A program made the position numbers and the translations under genes. This document shows positions 38,956-46,639 of a stretch of DNA of 52,500 nt, in pieces. The stretch covers positions 897,908-950,407 of the forward strand of contig CAUYUJ010015260.1 in NCBI GenBank assembly GCA_963575745.1. The letters are read 5' to 3'. The stretch is from Prorocentrum cordatum. Lineage: Eukaryota; Sar; Dinophyceae; Prorocentrales; Prorocentraceae. The notes beneath the pieces are model-generated. The model made no database searches, was not told the origin of the DNA, and saw nothing but the letters and a program-made list of their open reading frames with translations. Positions within the stretch are counted from its first letter, which is position 1. Each line of letters starts with the position of its first letter.

Positions 38956-39402
38956 TTGTATTGGCAACCCGAGGAACCGGTCTTGCTCGGAAACGAGCCG
39001 ACTCAATCACCACAGAAACCTCGACGCGTCATCATAGATGACTGTTCTCTCCCCCTCCCGACTCTGGCGATTGACGCATGTACCCACTCAACCACGACAA
39101 TGGGCACACAGACCGGCGAACAAAACGAGCAAGTCTTACCTGCAGAATCGCGTATCAAGCAGAAGGGAAGGCTCAAAGCCGGAAAGGAAGCAGGCATCAA
39201 GCCTCGTCGCATTAAAAAGCACGTTAAAGACGGAAACGACGATTGCTTGTCAGGACTCGGACAGGATCTCATGGCGACCTGGAGTACTGACGTCCCTATT
39301 GAGCTGATAAGCTCCGATGAGGACGATGACCTGTTCCTTACCCTCCCCACATCTATGTCCGACACACACGCTGACATATACAGCATAGTTGCTACACTAT
39401 GA
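38956..39402 (+). CDS. Basic/acidic linker before methyltransferase-like module
   Basis: The frame includes LLGNEP (hairpin at 38985), a Lys/Arg-rich stretch (KQKGRLKAGKEAGIKPRRIK) that could be a nuclear localisation signal, and SSDEDDDLFLTLPTS. It ends at TGA 39400-39402. The old copy has CGT at the aligned position, so a CGA-to-TGA change is likely. The same frame continues into MLELCGGEGG. Confidence 0.5.
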   Translation: MYWQPEEPVLLGNEPTQSPQKPRRVIIDDCSLPLPTLAIDACTHSTTTMGTQTGEQNEQVLPAESRIKQKGRLKAGKEAGIKPRRIKKHVKDGNDDCLSGLGQDLMATWSTDVPIELISSDEDDDLFLTLPTSMSDTHADIYSIVATL

Positions 39403-39420
39403 TATGGTCATAAAAATTGC

Positions 39421-40260
39421 GTGGGTATGTTGGAGCTTTGTGGCGGTGAGGGTGGTATTTCAGAGCTTGCCTTCTCAGGGGGACTCTCCTCAGGAGGCAA
39501 CCTAGACAAGACCACATATGTCGACCTGGGAGGCCCCTCGGTGCAGCGGGTTGTAAATCATTACTTCGCTACATGCTACGTGCGAGCTGCCATGCTACAA
39601 CCCAGTTGCCTCACCACAGGACCACCATCCTACTACAACTACAAAATCAATCACAACACTTGGGAACAGCACCACAAGGAAGACTTACCACACATAACTT
39701 ATTGTGGTAAAATTGCTGTTACTCAAGATGATGCGCGGAGGTGGTTTATGCGCGAACAACCTACAGGAACATGGGTGGACGATATCTCCCCATGGAAGAA
39801 ACTTACCAACCGACCACGCATTACAACCGTACGCATTGATCAGTGTGCGACGGGACTCAAAGATACGGCTGGTGACTATATTAAGAAGCCGACAAATATC
39901 ACCAGCAATGACGAGACGATTCTTAAACCCTTTGAGCGACTCAAATGCAACGGTCAGCATGTGCACGCACAACCGTGCAACAGAGAGCTTTCACTGGCAC
40001 AAAAATACACTCGACGACTGCAGTCTGCCTTTGTGGAAGCCGTCTATTTGGCGAAAGCCATTGATACTGCGCGCGGAAACGCGCCTACAAGTACTGCACA
40101 TGCTTACCCTGCTGACCTTCCTGATCAAGCCGAACCAGGCGAAGGTATGAGACGCATCGGTGATCGTATCACCCCAAAGGTGGCCACATGCCCGGCATGC
40201 ATCGACAACGTCCGAAAGGACAGTCCTAGCCACAACAGAAACCCTGCGCAGTGTAAGTAG
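39421..40260 (+). CDS. DNA-methyltransferase-like module
   Basis: The 279-residue frame starts MLELCGGEGGISEL, resembling the SAM-binding motif I of C5-cytosine methyltransferases. YVDLGGPSVQRVVNHYF follows, then AMLQPSCLTTGPPS, a possible catalytic P-[PS]-C loop. YCGKIAVTQ, WFMREQPTGTW (compare ENV/EQP motif VI) and DQCATGLKDTAGDYIKKPT complete it. I recall this module next to integrase in dinoflagellate copia polyproteins, and capture of cytosine methyltransferases by dinoflagellate retrotransposons is documented. Activity is not shown by sequence. A hairpin lies at 40071. The TAG at 40258-40260 is in frame with a following zinc-finger-like stretch (CPACQRDLTRIKGVKNHLD). Confidence 0.6.
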   Translation: MGMLELCGGEGGISELAFSGGLSSGGNLDKTTYVDLGGPSVQRVVNHYFATCYVRAAMLQPSCLTTGPPSYYNYKINHNTWEQHHKEDLPHITYCGKIAVTQDDARRWFMREQPTGTWVDDISPWKKLTNRPRITTVRIDQCATGLKDTAGDYIKKPTNITSNDETILKPFERLKCNGQHVHAQPCNRELSLAQKYTRRLQSAFVEAVYLAKAIDTARGNAPTSTAHAYPADLPDQAEPGEGMRRIGDRITPKVATCPACIDNVRKDSPSHNRNPAQCK

Positions 40261-40996
40261 CATGATTCCATCTCTGTATATTGGCCATGTCCCGCATGCC
40301 AGAGGGATCTTACGAGAATCAAAGGTGTTAAGAACCACCTCGATACCGAATCTGGTAAATGTCGTTTTGCTGAACCATTTAAATTTCCAGATGACCACGA
40401 CCCCGAAGGTAAGACCGTGCCAGCTTGGTGGAAACCCTTACCTAAACCTGGAGGGCCAAGCTTCAGCGTCAGGTGGCCGCCAAGGCGCACACGCCAAGCC
40501 ACCGCGACCGCGATCCCTCGGTAACGTTGATCCGACATCTGGTGCCAGCAGTTACGACATGCTACGAGACGCCCCCGAGCGTGGAAACACGCTTTCTGCG
40601 TCCTCTAGCGAAGCGCCACAGGTAGCGGCCCGTCGTGGCCGCCTACAAGGCGTACCACCACCACCAGATGCAGTTGACGAAAGAGACCGACTGCGGAGAG
40701 CTACAAGGAACCCTCTTGCCTCCACCGGCTCGGGGGCTCCACGACTACCCGACTGGACGAGATTCGACATCCAACACAGTCTGCAAAATCTCCGTAGTCA
40801 CGAACCTCACGTCGTTAAAAAGGAACTCCGTAAACTGCACCTGCGGTGGTATCATGCGAAGGAACCCAAGATGAGGCTAATCCTAGACAAAGTGGGACTG
40901 GACAACGTTCGACTGATTATGATCAAAGAAGTTTGCGATACCTGTCGGGAATGCAGAGCATGGAACGCCCAGGAAACTCAACATTACCTTCGGTGA
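40160..40996 (+). CDS. Integrase zinc-binding (HHCC) segment
   Basis: The first 100 codons overlap the preceding module out of frame. The meaningful part begins at about 40470. It ends with LRKLHLRWYHAKEPKMRLIL and VCDTCRECRAW, the H-x4-H / C-x2-C zinc motif before the copia integrase core. Hairpin at 40579 (RGNTL). A frameshift at about 40965, just before a decayed hairpin (PGNST), moves the reading to the integrase core. Confidence 0.75.
   Translation: MIVSPQRWPHARHASTTSERTVLATTETLRSVSSMIPSLYIGHVPHARGILRESKVLRTTSIPNLVNVVLLNHLNFQMTTTPKVRPCQLGGNPYLNLEGQASASGGRQGAHAKPPRPRSLGNVDPTSGASSYDMLRDAPERGNTLSASSSEAPQVAARRGRLQGVPPPPDAVDERDRLRRATRNPLASTGSGAPRLPDWTRFDIQHSLQNLRSHEPHVVKKELRKLHLRWYHAKEPKMRLILDKVGLDNVRLIMIKEVCDTCRECRAWNAQETQHYLR
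40285..40365 (+). other. C2H2-like zinc finger remnant in the polyprotein
   Basis: In the frame continuing past the TAG at 40258, PCPACQRDLTRIKGVKNHLD is followed by TESGKCRF. The Cys-x2-Cys, then His, then Cys spacing could bind zinc. There is no start codon, and the piece is part of the disrupted polyprotein. Confidence 0.45.
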
Positions 40997-41379
40997 ACCT
41001 TCCTGGTAATTGTCTCGACGAAGGCGAAATGGATCTCATGTTTTACCAGGAACGGACCATATTTCACATTATGGACCGTTGTATTCGCCGGGCAGCAGGC
41101 CAAGAAATCTCCGACAGAGAACGTGGTACAATAGTTGACGCATACCACTACTGCTGGATTGCCTATCATGGACCCTTCAAAGTCTTATACTCAGACGGAG
41201 AAGGCGCCCTGAACAATGATGCCGCTAAGGCCATGATGGCCAATAAGGGCACGGAACTCCGTATCCGAGCGCCTGGCCAATACGCGACTTCAATTGAGTC
41301 ACGAAACGGCATTCTCAGGGGCGTCCTCCACATGATTGAGGAAGGGCTGAATAGACAACATCCTTGTTGTATTCACTAG
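40846..41379 (+). CDS. Integrase catalytic core (DDE)
   Basis: The core reads GEMDLMFYQERTIFHIMDRC, KVLYSDGEGALNN and QYATSIESRNGILRG. The acidic triad is at D 41032, D 41194 and E 41296, with 33 residues between the last two, close to D,D-35-E. It would insert the cDNA into the host genome. The frame ends at 41377-41379; the integrase continues in another frame (LVVFTRVLAEGIFVTSAFTF), so one indel lies near 41370. Confidence 0.85.
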   Translation: MVSCEGTQDEANPRQSGTGQRSTDYDQRSLRYLSGMQSMERPGNSTLPSVNLPGNCLDEGEMDLMFYQERTIFHIMDRCIRRAAGQEISDRERGTIVDAYHYCWIAYHGPFKVLYSDGEGALNNDAAKAMMANKGTELRIRAPGQYATSIESRNGILRGVLHMIEEGLNRQHPCCIH

Positions 41380-41383
41380 AGTT

Positions 41384-42871
41384 TTGGCTGAAGGCATCTT
41401 CGTTACCAGCGCCTTCACGTTTTATAACGGAGTATCGCCATACCATGCGCACACTGGACGTCAGCCCTCCTTTCTTCCTGACCTCGACACCCTTGACTTT
41501 CCCAAGGGACCCGAGACATCAGGCCATGAACGGGAACGCCGTGTGAGGGAAGTTAGCCTAGAAGCCATAACTCAAGCCACTGCTGTGGCCAAGACAAATC
41601 GTGCTCTCAGGGCTAAAACGGCTCCAGATGGTGCTCGCCGTTACTCAGCAGGGGATCTGGTCGACTACCATCAACCCACTGCCACTAAGGACGATCATGG
41701 AGGCTGGAACGGCCCATTCCCTGTGATCCGCAACGTGCCTGAAAGAGGACATATTGCTGTCAAGGCAGGATCTCGTGAGGTAACTGTGATGTATCCTGAT
41801 GCTCGTCACACACCATACATTGACTGTCTCCTCACACGGGAACTTGGCATGGATAATATGGCCATGCAAACCGTCCTTACGTATGTGGCACACCTCGGCG
41901 CAGGGAAACCTGCCAAAGTCTTCGGCTACACCCCAGACTACAAGGGAAACCTCAATCTTTCAGACGACAGCAAGTTTCACCCGCGCGTACATCTAGCACT
42001 ACAGTATCTCGTGCGAAATTATTTCCGAGCAGAACACGTAGTAGCAGTTAGATCGGCCAGAAGTGTGTCAAGTCTACCTGCAGTAAAGTACGCCACCGGG
42101 TCTACGCTGATCCACTACGACAATGATATCAGCCCAGCCTTCCACTACTATGAGTGTGTGGGCACTGGCCTGGACATTTCTCAAATCACTGGTAGCACTC
42201 ATTCCAGACTTATCCAATGCTTGACTTCACGTGTCCCTTCCTTAGGATTTCACGACGACCTGGCTAAATATCAGCACTCAAGCACCACGTCTGGAGAACA
42301 CGATTCGCTTGGAAACAGGCCTCCACCAGATACCCCAGGTGCTTCATCGCCGAGTGAAGGCCGTCTGTCGACAATCTATGAAGAAAACGAGGAACATAAT
42401 ATCGAAGCTATGATACTGGAAGAGTGGTACGACGAGTTACGTATGGAGCTCCATCCCACGACAACTACCGACGATTATCTCTACTGCGTCCCAACAACCA
42501 TGCTGTCCGACCAATGTGTTTTGGTTTCAGCATCTGTGGACGAAGAAGATATCGCATTGTCGGAACCGCTCGGAGACGAGCCTGAACCACGAGAGCCCTG
42601 TCTAGTCTCTCTCTTCTCAACCACATCTGATGAGAGCTACTCTCTTGACAGTGATGAATATGGTCCCTATGTTGAGTTATGTTTTACATCAGAAATGTCA
42701 AAGGTAGTGTTGGATCAGACTCAACTTGAACAGCTCGACACTGATATGGTCGCAACGATGAGAGTATATGTATCCTCTGCTGCTAAGCGTGCTGTGGTAG
42801 TCAAAGAAGATGACCTACTCACCAAAGCCGACATAGCAGCACATCCAAAAGAGGTTAGTGAAGCTTTGTAG
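41384..42871 (+). CDS. Integrase C-terminal part and linker to RT
   Basis: It starts with FTFYNGVSPYHAHTGRQPSF, the C-terminal helix region of copia integrase. DGARRYSAGDLVDYHQP...GPFPVI and VMYPDARHTPYID follow, a small beta-rich C-terminal domain. The following 300 residues are acidic and unassigned. Hairpins at 41900 (AGKPA), 42307 and 42568 (GDEP). The TAG at 42869-42871 is in frame with the RT start (TELKIWIDNRCFEM), so the RT was once continuous with this segment. Confidence 0.75.
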   Translation: MAEGIFVTSAFTFYNGVSPYHAHTGRQPSFLPDLDTLDFPKGPETSGHERERRVREVSLEAITQATAVAKTNRALRAKTAPDGARRYSAGDLVDYHQPTATKDDHGGWNGPFPVIRNVPERGHIAVKAGSREVTVMYPDARHTPYIDCLLTRELGMDNMAMQTVLTYVAHLGAGKPAKVFGYTPDYKGNLNLSDDSKFHPRVHLALQYLVRNYFRAEHVVAVRSARSVSSLPAVKYATGSTLIHYDNDISPAFHYYECVGTGLDISQITGSTHSRLIQCLTSRVPSLGFHDDLAKYQHSSTTSGEHDSLGNRPPPDTPGASSPSEGRLSTIYEENEEHNIEAMILEEWYDELRMELHPTTTTDDYLYCVPTTMLSDQCVLVSASVDEEDIALSEPLGDEPEPREPCLVSLFSTTSDESYSLDSDEYGPYVELCFTSEMSKVVLDQTQLEQLDTDMVATMRVYVSSAAKRAVVVKEDDLLTKADIAAHPKEVSEAL

Positions 42872-42910
42872 ACTGAGCTCAAAATCTGGATTGATAACCG
42901 ATGCTTTGAG

Positions 42911-43831
42911 ATGTATGATTTATCCAAAGCTTCCAACATCAGGACATCCCGGTATGTCTATAAGTGGAAGTTTGTGAAGGTGGGTACCGAGAACGTTAAA
43001 ACCATTCGTCTCAGACTTGTCCATCGTGGATTTATGGATACTGAGGCTTTCGATGTGGAAACTTTCTCGGGAACCGCCCGACGGCAGTCCCAGAGACTCC
43101 TGGCAAGTGAGGCGGCATGCCATCCAGAGTGGATCTTAGCATCCATGGATATCGACAAGGCGTTCCTCAAGGGTCTGACCTATGAGGAACTTGCCCATGC
43201 CACCGGCGAGGAAACTCGCATGGTTTGCTTCGCCCTTCCACCGGGAAGTGCCCAGGTACTTCGTACACTACCCGGCTTTTCATCCTATGACGAAAGCCGA
43301 CACTGCCTCAGGTGCCTCAAACCAGGAACGGGTACAAAGGACGCCCCAAGAGCGTTCTCTCTCAAACTTCGCACGACCACACGAGCTATAGGCCTTACAC
43401 CGACCAGTTATGATCCTGAGTTTGAATGCAGCCAAGATTTGCTAACGGCAAAAAAAGCAGATGATATTAATATGACAGGCCTAGAGAAAAATATAGACGA
43501 GTATGTGCAACGTGTCGAAAAGGTGTTTGGCAAATGCAAGCGTAACAAACACTCTTATACGAACTGCGCCGTTCGCTACACTAAGAATGACCAAGGGGAT
43601 GTGATCATGGATCAGGACGAGCATATCAAGCAACTACGTCCTATCACACACCCAGAACTTACAGGAGCGGCGGCCGATGCCAAAGCCACGAAACTCATTA
43701 CCGACATGTTCTGTTCGTCAGCTTGCGAGGAGCCCTCGCCTATGCCCTTCTTACTCAAATCTGGCTCATGGTATACGTGGTCTCTCTCCAGAAAATCCAA
43801 GAGCCCGCCAACCTGCAAGTCAGGCGACTGA
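42911..43831 (+). CDS. Reverse transcriptase (Ty1/copia type)
   Basis: Landmarks are SRYVYKWKFVKV, RLRLVHRGFMDTEAFD, SMDIDKAFLKGLTYEELA, FALPPGSAQVLR, TGTKDAPRAFSLKL and the active-site box KKADDINMTG (DD codons 43460-43465). Copia elements usually have V-D-D or Y-x-D-D; here the residue before DD is Ala. A GNRA hairpin at 43206 encodes GEETR inside a conserved RT block without breaking it. The real reading starts before this ATG (past the TAG at 42869) and leaves the frame near 43715, so the last 35 residues are out of frame. Confidence 0.85.
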   Translation: MYDLSKASNIRTSRYVYKWKFVKVGTENVKTIRLRLVHRGFMDTEAFDVETFSGTARRQSQRLLASEAACHPEWILASMDIDKAFLKGLTYEELAHATGEETRMVCFALPPGSAQVLRTLPGFSSYDESRHCLRCLKPGTGTKDAPRAFSLKLRTTTRAIGLTPTSYDPEFECSQDLLTAKKADDINMTGLEKNIDEYVQRVEKVFGKCKRNKHSYTNCAVRYTKNDQGDVIMDQDEHIKQLRPITHPELTGAAADAKATKLITDMFCSSACEEPSPMPFLLKSGSWYTWSLSRKSKSPPTCKSGD

Positions 43832-44535
43832 ATGCTGCGACGCGAAAGCTGATCAGCAGCCCGAAACGCATCCCCTTCCCTCGGATGAAGCCGACGAATG
43901 AAGTTGGCATACACACCGATTCAGGGTATCGGAAGCTCACCGGGGAGGGGGATGATGAGACCAAGGGCTACGGCATACGCGGGGCCAATGTACTACGGCG
44001 AGGAAACTCGCCTCAAGGCAAATCCGTCGTTCACCTCTGTGACGGACTATGCAAATCACACCGACTGCAGGTGAGGTCCAGTTATGCTGCGGAGGCACTC
44101 GCAGCTGCGCATAACCTCGATGAGTGTTACCCTGCGCTCATCACTCTCCACGAGCTCAAGGCAGGGGCTCTGACTCCACGACAACTACGAGATATGCGTG
44201 AAGTTGGAGGCCTAGCCATTAAAGTATCTCTTACCATAGACGCTGAGTCGGTTTATAAATCATTATCAAGCAAGGATCTTAAGATACCGACAGAACGGAC
44301 TCTGCTTGGACATATCAGCTGGATACGTGAGCTCATGGATATAGGTATAGTACATAACGTGCAGTGGTGTGATACTAGAGATATGACCGCAGATGGGCAT
44401 ACAAAGGGAAGCATCGATTGGGAGCTGCTTTTGGAAGTGATGTCAGGCACTCAGTCATTCAAGTATGACGTGAAGCAGTTTGTTCCCTTTCGGGGTCCCG
44501 AGGACAGAAACAAACCCAAGTCTAATCAATTTTAG
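43723..44535 (+). CDS. RT connection and RNase H
   Basis: ALAYALLTQIWLMVYVVSLQ continues the RT in a new frame. RNase H residues are visible in order: VGIHTDSGYRK (D), SSYAAEALAAAHNLDE (E), SLTIDAESVYKSL (D) and WCDTRDMTADGHTKG (D). It would degrade the RNA strand during cDNA synthesis. A hairpin at 43998 encodes RRGNSP. The terminal TAG at 44533-44535 is probably the true end of the polyprotein, because non-coding sequence with strong hairpins follows. Confidence 0.85.
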   Translation: MRGALAYALLTQIWLMVYVVSLQKIQEPANLQVRRLNAATRKLISSPKRIPFPRMKPTNEVGIHTDSGYRKLTGEGDDETKGYGIRGANVLRRGNSPQGKSVVHLCDGLCKSHRLQVRSSYAAEALAAAHNLDECYPALITLHELKAGALTPRQLRDMREVGGLAIKVSLTIDAESVYKSLSSKDLKIPTERTLLGHISWIRELMDIGIVHNVQWCDTRDMTADGHTKGSIDWELLLEVMSGTQSFKYDVKQFVPFRGPEDRNKPKSNQF

Positions 44536-44936
44536 TCTGTCCTTGTTGCCCCCCGCGGTCCAATTTGCCAGCATGGGCGCCTACTACAGAGGCGCCCTTC
44601 TAGGCGCTCGGAAACGAGCCTCACATTTCACGCCTGGCAACGAGCCGGCTTTATATGATTTAGGCTCTTTGCCTCAATGCCTGTTTGCTCGGTGAGGTAT
44701 GGCCCGTTTGGCTTACCTCTAGCTGAGCCGATAGCCCTTCATCGTCCGAAGGGGCTATCTCGTATTTGCGTGAAATGCTTTGCGAGGAAACTCGCCTTAC
44801 AGTCAGGTGTCAGGCCAGACTGTACACACTGTTTTCTTGCAAACAGTCGTGCGCGCGGCCTTTGTAGAGCCTAACGGCTGCGCGGCTATACTCTCCGTCT
44901 CCTCCCCTCCCGACTTTAAGGGTAGCTCTTTGGGAG
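44536..44936 (+). other. 3' untranslated region with stem-loops and polypurine tract
   Basis: Inverted repeats are seen at 44575-44597 (GGGCGCCT / AGGCGCCC), 44730-44759 (GATAGCCCTTC / GAAGGGGCTATC) and 44828-44847 (ACTGTTT / AAACAGT). GNRA hairpins lie at 44606 and 44782, and a mismatched one at 44632. The purine run TTTGGGAG directly before the right LTR (to 44936) is the plausible plus-strand primer. Confidence 0.65.
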
Positions 44937-45176
44937 ATGTTATAGTATCGGGAGTATAGCTCGCGCGCCGTTGCCTTTGGCTCAAGGCACGCGCGCCCTA
45001 TTTGCCCGGACGCTGCTTGTGTTCTCTATGTGCTGGAAAGATCACTACATCGATCTTATCCTATCCTATCCGTCCATTCCTCTTACTGAACCACCTCAGT
45101 ACGATACCGGACGCTATTTGCCATCCGCTTCCCATGGAATCGGATGCTATTTGAGTTACCAGGCTCACTTTCGACT
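44937..45176 (+). repeat. 3' LTR (240 bp)
   Basis: It differs from the left LTR at six positions, all between 44980 and 45050. One difference (GGCTCAAG versus GGCCCAAG) makes its hairpin top closer to the spliced-leader end. It is followed at once by AGGAG and the resumed GGA array. Confidence 0.92.
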
Positions 45177-45264
45177 AGGAGGAGGAGGAGGAGGAGGAGG
45201 AGGAGGAGGAGGAGGAAGAGGAGGAGGAGGAGGGAGAGGAGGAGGAGGCGGTGGCGGACGAAGA
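45177..45264 (+). repeat. (GGA)n microsatellite, right half of insertion target
   Basis: Continuation of the array cut at 29114. The Gly/Arg-rich frame reading through from the LTR is an artefact. Confidence 0.85.
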
Positions 45265-45274
45265 GGAGGAGGTG

Positions 45275-45535
45275 TTTTGCCGATCAGCGCGGGCTCTCGC
45301 CCCCCTCCCCCCACTCTCCTAACACAGAGTAGATCCTGGCTGTTTTTGGCGCCTGCTTCGAGCAAGTGGAGTAAAGCACGGGGGCCCAGCCTCCCCACAG
45401 GATCCCTCATGGAAACACTGCTCCAAACAGTTTCACTACGCAGAGTTCTGGAGCCAGACCCCCCCCCTCCCCCCCCTTTCCGTCCAATTTCGCAACGCAG
45501 AATAAGAAAACGTTTCCCACCGTGTTATCTTGCAT
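45275..45535 (+). repeat. Dispersed repeat R3, copy 2
   Basis: Aligns with 24018-24250 via GATCAGCGCGGGCTCTCGCC, GAGTAGATCCTGGCTGTTTT, TTCTGGAGCCAGACC and GCAACGCAGAATAAGAAAAC. Confidence 0.6.
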
Positions 45536-45587
45536 GTTTGTGGACCCCGCCTTCCCCCAAAATTGTTGCCTTCTCTTGTGCCCAATG

Positions 45588-45806
45588 CGGGCTCGATGCG
45601 GACTCGACGCGGATTCGACGAGTCCGTCATGGATTCGACGCGGATTCGACGCGGATAAGGCCGCGATGAGACAGACAAGGTCCCCCGAGGATTCGACGCG
45701 GATTCGATACGGACTCGACACGGATCCGACGAGTCCGACATAGATTCGACACGGATTCGACGCGGATAAGGCCGCGACGGTACAGACGAGGTCCCCCTGA
45801 GGATGC
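45588..45806. repeat. GATTCGACGCG array with 112-bp higher-order period
   Basis: Imperfect 11-bp units GATTCGACGCG and GACTCGACACG. A larger block starting GATTCGACGCGGATAAGGCC occurs at 45645 and again at 45757. Confidence 0.75.
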
Positions 45807-46431
45807 AGCATAACACCGGGCACGGCATTGTCGACCATGCGGGGCAGTTTTTGCTCCAGCAGAAGTGCGACGAGGCCGAAGCGTAAGATCGATGTCGATT
45901 CGAGGAGGAGGGTACCCTGGTACCCTTATGTTATTCGATCGTGTCTGCTTGATGCTCTGATGTATCCTGGGGGAGGTTGCCTTCGGATGTTTTGCGTGGT
46001 TTGGACGGCAGAGGGTCTCGTGTTCTCGCGTCCAGCTGTAGTAATTCTAGGCGTTTCGCGTAACCCCACCAGAGTCTTCGCACACTCTTTTTGCAGCCCG
46101 TTTACTTCGGTTCACGCTGCTGCGCCTATGTGCGTTTGCTGGCGAATTTAGTTTATTTTGTTATGTGCATGTGCAACTGCGAGCTCGTTTTGCAGGTGCG
46201 AACTGGCTTGCCGACACTGGCGGCTTTATTCGCAAATTCGCACCGTGCTGCATCCCGGACGCTGCTTCCGCTCCCGGACCGTTGCCTTGGAGCCGCCGAC
46301 CAAAAAAAGTAACTCCACCAGCCCATCCAGAAGCGATGCCCTGGCGAGTTGTCCTGACCAGGGATGTAGGGGCGCATGCAGTGGAATGAAGGGCCAGGTC
46401 CGGCATCATACCCCAAAAAGGGGGAGGATAG
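45807..46431. other. Spacer without recognisable gene
   Basis: No coding signature. ACCAGCCCATCCAGAAGCG at 46317 resembles ACCAGCCCATTGAGAAACCC at 47087, a small dispersed repeat. Confidence 0.4.
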
Positions 46432-46615
46432 ATGAGGAATCGGAAAAGGAGAAGGAGCAGGAGGAGGAGCAGGAGGAGGGAGAGGAGGAGGAGGAGGAAT
46501 AGGGAATAGGGAGATCTGGAGGGAGGAGGACGGAAAAGGAACCGACGTATGAGGGAGAGGAGGAAGAGGATCAAGAGGAGGAGGAAGAGGAGGAAACGTA
46601 TCTGGAGGAGGGCCA
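46432..46615 (+). repeat. (GGA)n-rich tract
   Basis: Interrupted GGA/GAGGAA sequence; open frames on the minus strand are Pro/Leu/Ser-rich artefacts. Confidence 0.7.
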
Positions 46616-46639
46616 GTATAAATGCCAGAGGCCTCTTGG

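Larger units (their letters stand above)
29571..44795 (+). repeat. GNRA-tetraloop micro-hairpin series
   Basis: Perfect 14-nt hairpins (5-bp stem, GNRA loop) start at 29571, 29664, 30992, 31318, 31465, 31945, 32020, 32956, 33081, 33532, 33613, 34220, 34756, 35017, 35320, 35932, 36442, 36523, 37010, 37043, 37578, 37667, 37933, 38727, 38985, 40071, 40579, 41900, 42568, 43206, 43998, 44606 and 44782. Wobble or mismatch versions start at 30526, 31280, 32236, 35065, 35522, 38110, 42307 and 44632. Stems are GCTCG, GCGCG, GCGGG, GCTGG, GCCTG, GCAGG, GCGAG, GCCGG, GCGGA, GCACG and GCGTG. Loops are GAAA, GCAA, GAGA, GTAA and GGAA. All face the sense strand. Confidence 0.92.
29115..45176 (+). mobile_element. 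Ty1/copia LTR retrotransposon, 16,062 bp, with accessory domains
   Basis: Two 240-bp LTRs (29115-29354, 44937-45176) bound the element. A tRNA-iMet-type primer site follows the left LTR at once. The flanking AGGAG may be the target duplication. Domain order is Gag with membrane segments, CCHC knuckle, Tpt1-like, RING-H2, protease, unknown blocks, methyltransferase-like, zinc finger, integrase, RT, RNase H. Integrase before RT is the copia order. The LTRs differ at 6 sites (2.5%), so the insertion is fairly recent. About a dozen stops and frameshifts break the polyprotein; assembly indel errors cannot be excluded for some. It is unusually long for copia (commonly about 5 kb). Confidence 0.95.
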
